A DNA stretch of 59,187 bases from an uncultured Aequorivita sp. (GCA_937125455.1 CAKZLK010000014.1:1-59187), one strand, 5' to 3'. Shown: positions 34,609-42,556, counted from the first letter of the stretch. Made by a program: numbers and translations. The notes: generated from the letters alone by a model not told the origin.

Positions 34609-35112
34609 TTACATCCCTTCGTTCAAAGACTTTGTTGTGACATTCATATCACGAATGCATTCATATTTACCGTCTCTTTTTTCGAAAATAGACATATAAT
34701 ATCCATTTTCAGTTTCTGTGCCAGCCGCATCAAATTGAGTCCAGGAACCAACTTCTGTAGCAAGATTGCCATCAGCATAAAGGTCTACTACCTTGTATAC
34801 ACTATATTCGCCCAAGGTGTCGTTGGCAATACTTTTTGCAATACTTTCCCTGATGGCTGCTCTGCCCTGAAGGGGTTGCCTGTTGCGACTATAACTTACC
34901 GCATCTTCGCTGTAATAAGCTGCAACCGCATCTGCGTCCTTCGCCTTTTCTCCAGCGGAGTACGCATCTTCCATGGCCTGAATCTCTACTTTAAGAGCTG
35001 CCATATCAATTGGTTCTACCTTGGTAGTTTCTTCTTTTTGCTGGTTGTTGCAAGCAGAAAAAGTGAAAGCCAGAATTGTTAAAAAACTGGCAAGTTGAAT
35101 GATTTTTTTCAT
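34609..35112 (-). CDS. DUF4440/SnoaL-like (NTF2 fold) lipoprotein
   Basis: 167 residues. The N-terminus is a lipoprotein signal with lipobox FSAC (Cys near residue 21), followed by a short Gln/Glu/Lys linker. Residues about 40-160 match the NTF2-like fold of DUF4440/SgcJ-type proteins: MEDAYSAGEKAKDADAVAAYYSEDAVSY, LQGRAAIRESI, and GYYMSIFEKRDGKYECIRDMN at the end. These small cone-shaped domains bind or isomerise small molecules; the ligand is unknown. It is anchored to the periplasmic side of a membrane. Confidence 0.85.
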   Translation of the reverse strand: MKKIIQLASFLTILAFTFSACNNQQKEETTKVEPIDMAALKVEIQAMEDAYSAGEKAKDADAVAAYYSEDAVSYSRNRQPLQGRAAIRESIAKSIANDTLGEYSVYKVVDLYADGNLATEVGSWTQFDAAGTETENGYYMSIFEKRDGKYECIRDMNVTTKSLNEGM

Positions 35113-35386
35113 AATTAATTGGTTTTAGTTTGAGATTTAAATTTACAACAAATACGCAGATAATCAACACATTAGGAGGTTGTAATTTGAGCTTGTCCAT
35201 TTAGTTTATTTTTAATGCAATTATTTTTTTGCTTTCTGAATGTTTAAAACTTTGATGCGAAGCAACAGAAGGCGTTCATAATAAGCTTTATAAAAATCAA
35301 CTATAAATAAATGGGCGCCTACCAGCTTGAAAAAAAAATTAATACTTGGGATAAAATACTATCTTTAAATTCCCAATCAGGTATAT

Positions 35387-36595
35387 ATGAATACGGAATT
35401 AAGTCCATCGCTACAGAATGATATTGATAATATTGTGCAAATTAGTGCAATACCCTCGCTTTTAAATATTATTTGCCGAACTACGGGAATGCGTTTTGCT
35501 GCGGTTGCACGAGTTACGGATGAAAAATGGATTACTTGTCTTGCCCAGGACGAAATTGATTTCGGATTGAAAACGGGCGATGAGTTGGTTTTAGAAACCA
35601 CAATTTGTAATGAAATTAGGCAACATACAAATCCGGTTATAATAGAAAACGTTAGTGAGAGTGCTGAATTTTGTAACCATCACACCCCAAAGCAATATGG
35701 TTTCCAAAGTTATATTTCCTTCCCAATTAACAGAAAGAATGGCGATTTTTTTGGAACGCTCTGTGCCATAGACCCAGATCCCGCAAAATTGGAGAATAAA
35801 GAAGTAAAGGACCTATTTTTGCTGTACACTCAACTTATTTCTTTTCATTTGGATGCCCTTGAAGAATTAAATGAATTATCACAAAGCCTTCAAGAAGAGA
35901 AACATATTGGCGAGTTAAGAGAAACATTTATAGCGATATTAGGTCACGATTTAAGAAACCCAGTAGGCACTACAAGAATGTGTGCAGATATTCTATTGCA
36001 AATGGAACTTCCTGAAATTGGAAGAAGACAAGCTAATACCATAAAATCTACATCATACAGAATGCAAGGCCTGATTGATAATCTGCTCGATTTTGCAAAA
36101 GGCCATTTGGGCGAAGGTATTAGGTTAGAACTTTCAGACAATAAAATAGCTTTAAAGAAAGTATTAAAACAAGTGGCAAGAGAGATTAAAACTATGGATA
36201 CTGCGCACGAAATAAATATAAATATTGATTTGGAAGATAATTTTGAGTGCGATATAAATAGAATTGGTCAACTCTATGCAAACCTTCTGGGAAATGCAAT
36301 GAAACACGGTGCAATTGACCAACCAATAACGACCGATATTACAGCCCAAAACGGCATGTTTTCTATAAAAGTAGCAAATTCAGGCGATAAAATTCCTGAA
36401 GAAAAAATGTTGAATTTATTCAAACCGTTTTTCACAACAAACGCTTCCAGTAATAAATCTGGGTTGGGACTTGGATTGTACATTTCATCAGAAATTGCAA
36501 AAGCGCATGGCGGCAGGATGAAAGTAAGTTCAACAGATGAACAAACCGTTTTTGAATTTATAATGCCAGCTAAAATGGTCCGTAAAGAAATATAA
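35387..36595 (+). CDS. GAF-domain sensor histidine kinase
   Basis: 402 residues and soluble, without signal peptide or membrane helices. A GAF domain (about 20-160) contains the FGTLCAIDPDP core. The HisKA helix has ILGHDLRNPVGT with H187 as phosphorylation site. The HATPase has the N box LYANLLGNAMKHG, the G1 region NSGDKIPE, the F box LFKPFFTT and the G2 box SGLGLGLYISSEIAKAHGG. No response regulator is next to it, so it is an orphan kinase. A TATCTTTA element at 35360-35367 may be its -7 box. Confidence 0.92.
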   Translation: MNTELSPSLQNDIDNIVQISAIPSLLNIICRTTGMRFAAVARVTDEKWITCLAQDEIDFGLKTGDELVLETTICNEIRQHTNPVIIENVSESAEFCNHHTPKQYGFQSYISFPINRKNGDFFGTLCAIDPDPAKLENKEVKDLFLLYTQLISFHLDALEELNELSQSLQEEKHIGELRETFIAILGHDLRNPVGTTRMCADILLQMELPEIGRRQANTIKSTSYRMQGLIDNLLDFAKGHLGEGIRLELSDNKIALKKVLKQVAREIKTMDTAHEININIDLEDNFECDINRIGQLYANLLGNAMKHGAIDQPITTDITAQNGMFSIKVANSGDKIPEEKMLNLFKPFFTTNASSNKSGLGLGLYISSEIAKAHGGRMKVSSTDEQTVFEFIMPAKMVRKEI

Positions 36596-36634
36596 GAAAA
36601 GGCAATTATAGTTGTCTCTTATCCGCTACCACCC

Positions 36635-36660
36635 AAAACCGCACTTTGCGGTTTTTTTTT
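36635..36660 (+). terminator. Intrinsic terminator after the GAF kinase
   Basis: An 8-bp stem (AAACCGCA at 36636-36643 with TGCGGTTT at 36647-36654), a 3-nt loop and a long T run. Confidence 0.85.
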
Positions 36661-36778
36661 AATCCACAACTTGTTGAAATACAGGAAAAACCCTTAAAAA
36701 AAATGGGGGATTTCCCCCTTGACAGGTATTAATATATTTTTGAACTTGATGCCATATTAATCCATAAATCAACTAATT

Positions 36779-37264
36779 ATGGCAACTTTAACAGAAAACA
36801 GACTCAACGAAGTCGTAGACCCAGCAGTACTCACCACTGCGCTCACCGCCCTTAACGATTTTATGGACGCCTTGCCAGAAGGCGCCCTAAACGATGACCA
36901 ACGCCGGCGCTACACCGGTATGGACGTGGACAACCGCGTGTTTGTAGAAACCGTGATAAACGTCATGCGCGGCAGTGGCGCCGAAGTGCTGCCCGCCAGC
37001 TTCCAGCTTACCAACTTGCAGAACGATTACGATCTGTTTGAGCAGTTACAGATGGTTAGCGAGCGCACCACCGCCCTGCAACGCAAGCTGGACGACCTTT
37101 CCCGCATCGCGGCCCACGAGGCATATACCTATTCGCTTGCCATCTACTCCATTTATGAGGCAATGAGCAGAGCAGGTAGCGAAGATGCCCGTGCCGGTTA
37201 TGAAATGATGCGCGACCGTTTTACGCGGACGGGCGGTTCCAGACCTCCCGAAGAAACCCTCTAG
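36779..37264 (+). CDS. Unrecognised 161-residue alpha-helical protein
   Basis: I do not recognise a named family. The protein is soluble, acidic to neutral, and looks almost entirely helical, with a coiled-coil-like stretch at about 83-112 (FEQLQMVSERTTALQRKLDDL). It ends in GGSRPPEETL. Base composition is clearly more GC-rich (for example GCC, GGC and CGC codons) than the neighbouring genes, which suggests recent acquisition or unusual selection. A TATTTTTG at 36735-36742 is a likely -7 element, with a GGGGG/CCCCC hairpin (36705-36718) just upstream. The gene has its own strong terminator and lies directly before the 22-bp repeat array. Confidence 0.8.
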   Translation: MATLTENRLNEVVDPAVLTTALTALNDFMDALPEGALNDDQRRRYTGMDVDNRVFVETVINVMRGSGAEVLPASFQLTNLQNDYDLFEQLQMVSERTTALQRKLDDLSRIAAHEAYTYSLAIYSIYEAMSRAGSEDARAGYEMMRDRFTRTGGSRPPEETL

Positions 37265-37283
37265 AGTGACTTCCCAATGGAAG

Positions 37284-37309
37284 AACGGAAGGGAAACCTT
37301 CCGTTTTTT
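37284..37309 (+). terminator. Intrinsic terminator after the 161-residue gene
   Basis: A 9-bp stem (AACGGAAGG at 37284-37292 with CCTTCCGTT at 37297-37305), a GAAA loop and a T run. Confidence 0.88.
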
Positions 37310-37330
37310 CGTGCCTGTTTTGTGCCAAAA

Positions 37331-37528
37331 TGGTCATAGTTTATGACCAAAATGGACCTACTATATAACCAAAACGCTCCTATAATATGAACGAAACACA
37401 CCTATTATATGTTTAAAACACCCCTAAAATAGGAGCAAAATGACGATATATTATGACTAAAAGACCCTAATATAGGTTCAAAACAACCCTATTATAGGGG
37501 TAAAACAGCCATAACATATGATTTAAAA
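37331..37528 (+). repeat. Array of nine tandem ~22-bp imperfect palindromic repeats
   Basis: Units start at 37331, 37353, 37375, 37397, 37419, 37441, 37463, 37484 and 37506; seven are exactly 22 bp, one is 21 and one is 23. Each ends in AAA or AAAA and has an AT-rich palindromic core near CCTATTATAGG. Unit 8 contains the perfect palindrome CCCTATTATAGGG, and unit 1 contains GGTCATA/TATGACC. The array fills the gap between a terminator and the start of the HTH gene at 37538. The 22-bp period, two helical turns, puts all cores on one face of the DNA, as in an operator or iteron array. The HTH protein is the obvious candidate binder, by inference. Confidence 0.85.
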
Positions 37529-37537
37529 ACCCAAAAA

Positions 37538-37885
37538 ATGAAGACTACGAACCCGCCGTTGCCGCATATTGGGAATATGTTGCGCACCCACATTAAAAAG
37601 CACCGATTGTTTAGAAGCGTACTTGCCCGTATGTTGGGCAGGGATTATTCCACAGTGCATAAATATGAAAAAAAGGAAAGCATGCAATGCAAATTGCTTT
37701 GGGAACTCTCCCTAGCCATAAAGCATAACTTTTTTGCAGACCTCGCCGCCCAGCTGCCGCCAGACTTTACCACCAACGCCCCAGACCCAACCCTGTCTTT
37801 GCAGGAGCGCATTGACGCGCTGAAGGAGGAGAATAAGTTGTTGACAACTAAGGTGGAAACCTTGATGGCGGTGGTGCAGAAATAG
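37538..37885 (+). CDS. Small helix-turn-helix protein with C-terminal coiled coil
   Basis: 115 residues. Residues 10-60 resemble a lambda-repressor-type HTH (IGNMLRTHIKKHRLFRSVLARMLGRDYSTVHKYEKK), followed by LLWELSLAIKHNFFADLAAQLP, a pattern I associate with small flavobacterial HTH proteins. Residues 85-115 form a leucine-zipper-like coil (LQERIDALKEENKLLTTKVETLMAVV), probably for dimerisation. It is preceded by the 22-bp repeat array, which it may bind and so regulate itself. Its 3' tail recurs as fragments at 33470 and 38806. It may be a regulator or a replication/partition-like protein; the sequence does not decide. Confidence 0.8.
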   Translation: MKTTNPPLPHIGNMLRTHIKKHRLFRSVLARMLGRDYSTVHKYEKKESMQCKLLWELSLAIKHNFFADLAAQLPPDFTTNAPDPTLSLQERIDALKEENKLLTTKVETLMAVVQK

Positions 37886-37896
37886 AGGTATATTTG
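37862..37896 (+). promoter_or_regulatory. Promoter inside the HTH-gene tail, reading into the HEPN gene
   Basis: TTG at 37862-37864, a 24-bp spacer (one longer than usual) and TATATTTG at 37889-37896, 69 bp before the HEPN start codon. The TTG lies in the last codons of the HTH gene. Confidence 0.45.
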
Positions 37897-37964
37897 GAAA
37901 GGAAGAGATTTGTGGATTTGTTCATTATCAAATGGAACGTTATAAAAAATTTATTTAGAAGGTT

Positions 37965-38771
37965 ATGAAATCAAATACAACTGAAAACGAGGACACTAAA
38001 ATCATGAAACATATTAAGCGAAAATTTGTGCATGAATATAAAATGAATGACGATGCATATCAATTTGCTCTTAAACAATTGCCCAAATTTCCAACTAATG
38101 CATTTTCTATTCCTAAAGAAAAAGTTGCACACTTGATTACAACTGATAAAACATTTATTCAATGCTTCACGTACAAAATAAATGGAACTCCTATTCCAAT
38201 ACCAGAGCCAAATCCAGTAGTAATTTATTTTTCGAATGCTCAAGGTTTTTTGTTTTCTATAGAAGAATTCCGGATAAATCTTTTTGAAGAAATTAAGAAA
38301 CTCCCATATGAAATTGGTGAAGTCCAAAACCTGATGTTTGGTTTTTACAGTGTAGTAACAAGCTTTGTCAGTTCTCTATCCAATTCAATTGAAGCATTCG
38401 TAAATTCAAAAATTCCAAAAGATCTCGTTATTGATAATCCAAGATGGAAAAAGAGAAAAAGAAAAATGAATAAATATGAAATCTTACGTCATTTAAGTCT
38501 TGAAGAAAAAATAAAGTATCCTCTTGCTCAAGTAATGGGCAAAAATTTTATGAGCCAAAAAGGATATACAGAAATTAAAAAACTCGTTGAACTACGGAAT
38601 GATATTACACATGCCAAATCAGATATAGAACATAATATAAACTACTATCAAAAATTGTATGTAGATACATTAGATTTCGATTATATCTCCACAATTGAAG
38701 CTGCTAAATCTTTAATTAATTTTTACGAACCAAATTTAATTGAACCTTGTAATTGTGGCCAAAAACATTAA
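37965..38771 (+). CDS. HEPN-domain protein, putative ribonuclease
   Basis: 268 residues. The N-terminal 110 residues are mixed alpha/beta and unrecognised. Residues about 120-255 are helical and carry LVELRNDITHAKSD, where R211 and H216 form the Rx4H motif of catalytic HEPN RNases. A long helix rich in Ser/Phe (FGFYSVVTSFVSSLSNSIEAFVN) precedes it, as in other HEPN bundles. The end CNCGQKH could bind metal. HEPN proteins are common toxins and effectors of defence systems. The gene is AT-rich, has its own promoter in the HTH tail and is bracketed by 38-bp direct repeats. RNase activity is inferred. Confidence 0.65.
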   Translation: MKSNTTENEDTKIMKHIKRKFVHEYKMNDDAYQFALKQLPKFPTNAFSIPKEKVAHLITTDKTFIQCFTYKINGTPIPIPEPNPVVIYFSNAQGFLFSIEEFRINLFEEIKKLPYEIGEVQNLMFGFYSVVTSFVSSLSNSIEAFVNSKIPKDLVIDNPRWKKRKRKMNKYEILRHLSLEEKIKYPLAQVMGKNFMSQKGYTEIKKLVELRNDITHAKSDIEHNINYYQKLYVDTLDFDYISTIEAAKSLINFYEPNLIEPCNCGQKH

Positions 38772-38805
38772 TTACTGCTTGTTAATAAAAAAAACCAACT
38801 TGTGG

Positions 38806-38889
38806 GAGCGTATTGCTGTGCTAGAGAAGGAGAATAAGGTGTTGACAACTAAGGTGGAAACCTTGATGGCGGTGGTGGGGAAAGGGTAA
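38806..38889 (+). pseudogene. Truncated copy of the HTH-gene 3' tail (copy 3)
   Basis: An open stretch encodes ERIAVLEKENKVLTTKVETL and ends MAVVGKG with a stop at 38887, nearly identical to the last 28 codons of the HTH gene. Bases 38840-38877 are identical to 37839-37876 (38 of 38). The HTH domain is absent and no start codon is present, so this is a fragment, not a gene. Confidence 0.8.
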
Positions 38890-38894
38890 ATTTG
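38863..38894 (+). promoter_or_regulatory. Promoter at HTH-tail copy 3
   Basis: TTG at 38863-38865, a 21-bp spacer and TAAATTTG at 38887-38894. It would drive the STAS-GHKL gene starting at 38977. Confidence 0.6.
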
Positions 38895-38976
38895 TATATT
38901 AGCAGAGACTTGCGAAATATACTACATGTTGATACATACTAGTTGGGCATAATTTAAAAACAAACTGAAATAAGAA

Positions 38977-40239
38977 TTGAGTTTTTTTAGAACTTCATAT
39001 TACAATAAGTCGAATTCCACAATATTTGTTGGTGCTAAAGCAAATTCATATAACATAAAGGATTTTGATTCTGCAGTCGGCAAATTCATTGAATCTGGTG
39101 AAAAACACTTGACTTTAAATCTAGAAAGTGTTCATCGCGCTTACCCAAGCGGAATATTACCAATGATTGTGACCATTGATAGATTACGGCTATTTGGAAA
39201 AACAATCTATGTAAAATTACCTTCAAATAGTAATACAAGAAAGCTTTTTCGTAGTGTAAATTGGGCTCACTATCTAGCTCCAGAGCAATTTGAGAAATCT
39301 GAATCTGTACATGATAGACATTTAGTTACACGTAATTTTGACGATGCAAATAATCAAAAATTAATTGTTGATGACTTTATGGATGTTATTTTAAGAAATA
39401 TGCAAGTTCCTCTTGATATTATAAGTGGTTTGGAATGGTCAATTAATGAAATCACTGATAATGTTTTAAACCATTCAAAATCAAAGGTAGGCGGTTACAT
39501 ACAAGCAAGCACATATCCGAAAAATAATTTGATAGTTTTTGCAATTGTTGATGGAGGAATTGGAATTTTAAAGTCTATGCAAGAAGGATTTCCAAATTTG
39601 AGAAAGGATTTGGATGCTATCGGTGAAGCTATTAAAGCTGGTGTTACAAGAAATCCAAAATTTGGGCAAGGAAATGGACTTGCTGGTACTTTAAGGGTTA
39701 CTACAATGACAGGCGGTTCGTTTGACATAACAAGTGGTACCGGAAGGTTGATAGTAACTCCGAATGAAACGAAGAGAAAAATGTTAGGTCTGGGAAAGTT
39801 TAAAGGAACTATTATCAATGGACAGGTTAAAATTACTGATGATTTTTCAATTATTAAAGCCCTTGATTTTGGTAAAGGTACTGACTATACTCCTTCAAAT
39901 ATAATTGAAACACAATATGAAAAGGAAGATGAAGATTGTTTGGTACTTAAAATGAGTAATGAGAGTACTGGATTTGGCACTAGGCGTTCTGGCTATCAGA
40001 TAAGAACCAAAATTTTTAATTTACTCAATTCAAAAAAGGACTATCCTCTAGTAATTGATTGGTCTGGAATTCCAATTATATCAAGTAGTTTTGCTGATGA
40101 GGTTATCGGAAAACTTTTTTTAAAGTTAGGAGCCATATCTTTTTCAGCCAGAATTCGAAATATCAGTATGGAGGAAATCGTTAGGAACCTTTTAGATAAA
40201 GCAGTAGCACAAAGATTAACTCAAGCTGCAGATGAATAA
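38977..40239 (+). CDS. STAS-GHKL ATPase-STAS (DUF4325) switch protein
   Basis: 420 residues starting at TTG: TAA stands in frame at 38971 and the next Met is residue 63. Residues 10-110 look like a STAS-type domain (HLTLNLESVHRAYPSGILPMI). Residues 125-265 are a GHKL ATPase: N box EWSINEITDNVLNHS (E158, N162), DGGIG at 192-196 and GQGNGL at 230-235. Residues about 322-410 are a DUF4325 STAS-like domain (GFGTRRSGYQIRTKIF, VIDWSGIPIISSSFADE). Kinase-like ATPase and STAS substrate thus sit in one chain, like a fused SpoIIAB/SpoIIAA partner switch. It follows the HEPN gene and HTH-tail copy 3. A role in a HEPN-based defence cassette is inference. Confidence 0.8.
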   Translation: MSFFRTSYYNKSNSTIFVGAKANSYNIKDFDSAVGKFIESGEKHLTLNLESVHRAYPSGILPMIVTIDRLRLFGKTIYVKLPSNSNTRKLFRSVNWAHYLAPEQFEKSESVHDRHLVTRNFDDANNQKLIVDDFMDVILRNMQVPLDIISGLEWSINEITDNVLNHSKSKVGGYIQASTYPKNNLIVFAIVDGGIGILKSMQEGFPNLRKDLDAIGEAIKAGVTRNPKFGQGNGLAGTLRVTTMTGGSFDITSGTGRLIVTPNETKRKMLGLGKFKGTIINGQVKITDDFSIIKALDFGKGTDYTPSNIIETQYEKEDEDCLVLKMSNESTGFGTRRSGYQIRTKIFNLLNSKKDYPLVIDWSGIPIISSSFADEVIGKLFLKLGAISFSARIRNISMEEIVRNLLDKAVAQRLTQAADE

Positions 40240-40330
40240 AACTATGCCCCCGGCTACCGCGAGCCTACCGCTCGTGCACAACTAAAAAACTTCTCACCAC
40301 TCACCACTCACTACTCACGTTCTATTTCAC

Positions 40331-40338
40331 TACTTTTG
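40331..40338 (+). promoter_or_regulatory. Possible -7 element of uvrB
   Basis: TACTTTTG matches TAnnTTTG, 22 bp before the uvrB ATG. No upstream TTG is correctly spaced; the preceding bases are a CACCACT-like simple repeat (40293-40318). Confidence 0.4.
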
Positions 40339-40359
40339 TAAAGCAATGAAAAAGAACCC

Positions 40360-42357
40360 ATGAATTTTAAATTAGCTACAGAATACACCCCCTCCGGAGA
40401 CCAACCCCAAGCCATCAAAGCCTTGGTGGAAGGCCTAGATGCTGGTGAAAAATACCAAACCTTGCTGGGTGTTACGGGCTCCGGGAAAACCTTTACCGTG
40501 GGCAATGTGGTGCAGCAGGTACAAAAACCAACCCTGGTTTTGGCGCACAACAAAACCCTTGCGGCACAGCTATACACAGAGTTTAAAAATCTCTTTCCCG
40601 AAAACGCGGTAGAGTATTTTGTTTCCTATTACGATTATTACCAGCCCGAAGCGTTTATCCCCAGCAGCGGCACCTATATAGAAAAAGATCTTTCCATAAA
40701 CGAGGAGATTGAAAAAATGAGGCTTAGCACCACCTCGTCCTTGCTTTCGGGCAGGAGGGATGTGCTGGTGGTTTCCTCGGTTTCCTGCCTGTACGGTATC
40801 GGGAACCCTGTGGAATTCCAGAAAAACGTAATCAGTCTGGAAAAAGGGCAGACCATCTCCCGCACCAAATTGTTGCACCGTTTGGTGCAAAGTCTCTATA
40901 GCCGCACCGAAGCGGAATTCAACCACGGCCGTTTTCGCATAAAAGGAGATACGGTGGATGTGTTCCCCGGCTATGCCGATGATGCGTATCGAATTCACTT
41001 TTTTGGTGATGAAATTGAAGAGATTGAAGTTTTTGATCCACTAAACAATAATATAAAAGCGAAGTACGACCGCTTAAACATTTATCCCGCAAATATGTTC
41101 GTGACCTCGCCCGATGTGTTGCAGGGCGCCATTCGCGCCATACAGGATGATTTGGTTTTACAGATTGAGTATTTTAAGGAAATAGGAAAACATCTGGAAG
41201 CAAAACGATTGGAAGAGCGCACCAATTTTGACCTAGAAATGATTCGCGAGCTTGGCTATTGCAGCGGTATTGAAAATTATTCGCGCTACTTGGATCAACG
41301 ATTGCCGGGCACACGTCCGTTCTGCTTATTGGATTACTTTCCGAAGGATTATTTAATGATAGTAGATGAAAGCCACGTTTCCATTCCACAAGTAGGTGCG
41401 ATGTACGGCGGTGACCGTTCCCGAAAGGAAAATTTGGTGGACTACGGGTTCCGCTTGCCTGCCGCCATGGATAACCGTCCGTTGAAGTTTGAGGAGTTTG
41501 AAGCACTGCAAAACCAGGTAATCTACGTTAGTGCAACCCCAGCCGATTATGAACTTGAAAAGAGCGGTGGCGTATATGTGGAACAGATTATCCGTCCCAC
41601 AGGTCTGTTGGATCCGCCGATTGAAGTACGCCCAAGCCTAAACCAGATTGATGATTTGTTGGAGGAAATACAATTGCGCATAGAAAAAGACGAACGCATC
41701 TTGGTAACAACACTTACCAAACGCATGGCGGAGGAGTTGACCAAATATTTAACCCGCGTGCAAATCAGAACCCGCTACATTCACAGTGATGTGGATACTT
41801 TGGAACGGGTAGAGATTATGCAGGATTTGCGTCTCGGTCTGTTTGATGTTTTGGTAGGAGTGAACCTTTTGCGTGAAGGGCTGGATTTACCCGAAGTTTC
41901 CTTGGTAGCAATTTTGGATGCCGACAAAGAAGGTTTTTTAAGGAGCAACCGTTCACTGACACAAACCGTTGGTCGCGCCGCCCGAAATCTTAACGGAAAA
42001 GCAATTATGTATGCCGATAAAATAACAAAGAGCATGCAGGAAACCATTGATAGTACAAATTACAAAAGAGAAAAACAGATTGCATACAATCAAGAGCACG
42101 GCATTACGCCAACACAAATCAAAAAGTCTTTTGAAAACTCACTGACAAAATCAAAGCAAGCAGCTTACACTTTTGAAACTGCCGAAAGTCTTGCTGCCGA
42201 ATCTGAGGTGGAATATTTGACCAAAGCACAGATAGAAAAGAAAATCCGCGACACCCGAAAAGCGATGGAAAAAGCCGCCAAAGATCTTGATTTTATGATG
42301 GCTGCTAAACTTCGGGATAAAATAAAGACTTTTCAGAAGCAGTTGGAAGAGGTTTAG
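40360..42357 (+). CDS. uvrB: Excinuclease ABC subunit UvrB
   Basis: 665 residues, the usual length. Helicase-like motifs: GVTGSGKTFTVGNVV (Walker A), the beta-hairpin region YYDYYQPEAFIPSSGTYIEKD that inserts between DNA strands, IVDESHVSIPQ (DExH), and SLTQTVGRAARN (motif VI). The C-terminal UVR motif that binds UvrC spans about 625-663 (EKKIRDTRKAMEKAAKDLDFMMAAKLRD). The first 640 bases are visibly GC-richer than the rest, a possible recombination mosaic. An ATG 14 bases upstream runs into a stop after five codons, so 40360 is the start. Confidence 0.97.
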   Translation: MNFKLATEYTPSGDQPQAIKALVEGLDAGEKYQTLLGVTGSGKTFTVGNVVQQVQKPTLVLAHNKTLAAQLYTEFKNLFPENAVEYFVSYYDYYQPEAFIPSSGTYIEKDLSINEEIEKMRLSTTSSLLSGRRDVLVVSSVSCLYGIGNPVEFQKNVISLEKGQTISRTKLLHRLVQSLYSRTEAEFNHGRFRIKGDTVDVFPGYADDAYRIHFFGDEIEEIEVFDPLNNNIKAKYDRLNIYPANMFVTSPDVLQGAIRAIQDDLVLQIEYFKEIGKHLEAKRLEERTNFDLEMIRELGYCSGIENYSRYLDQRLPGTRPFCLLDYFPKDYLMIVDESHVSIPQVGAMYGGDRSRKENLVDYGFRLPAAMDNRPLKFEEFEALQNQVIYVSATPADYELEKSGGVYVEQIIRPTGLLDPPIEVRPSLNQIDDLLEEIQLRIEKDERILVTTLTKRMAEELTKYLTRVQIRTRYIHSDVDTLERVEIMQDLRLGLFDVLVGVNLLREGLDLPEVSLVAILDADKEGFLRSNRSLTQTVGRAARNLNGKAIMYADKITKSMQETIDSTNYKREKQIAYNQEHGITPTQIKKSFENSLTKSKQAAYTFETAESLAAESEVEYLTKAQIEKKIRDTRKAMEKAAKDLDFMMAAKLRDKIKTFQKQLEEV

Positions 42358-42556
42358 TAATGAGTAATGAGTAATGAGGGATGCGTGGGGGTGCGCCATA
42401 CCAAAATTGAATTCCTTTTTAGGCTTATTTTTTTTGTAGTTAATTTATTAAACAAGAAAAAAAGTAACGTACCTATGCAGTGTTCAAATTTATGCGTGTA
42501 ATGAATAATTTTTAATTTTAACTCGCGACCCACAACCCACAACTCATAATTTTACA

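Noticed and set aside
37331-37528. CRISPR array
   Set aside because: The units are adjacent 22-bp repeats that vary throughout; there are no constant repeats separated by unique spacers and no cas genes.
40293-40318. CACCACT simple repeat as a regulatory array
   Set aside because: Short and irregular, with no palindrome; more likely a slippage tract before uvrB.
33293-40359. Transposon or integrative element boundaries
   Set aside because: No transposase, integrase, tRNA attachment site or terminal inverted repeats were seen; only the HTH-tail direct repeats.
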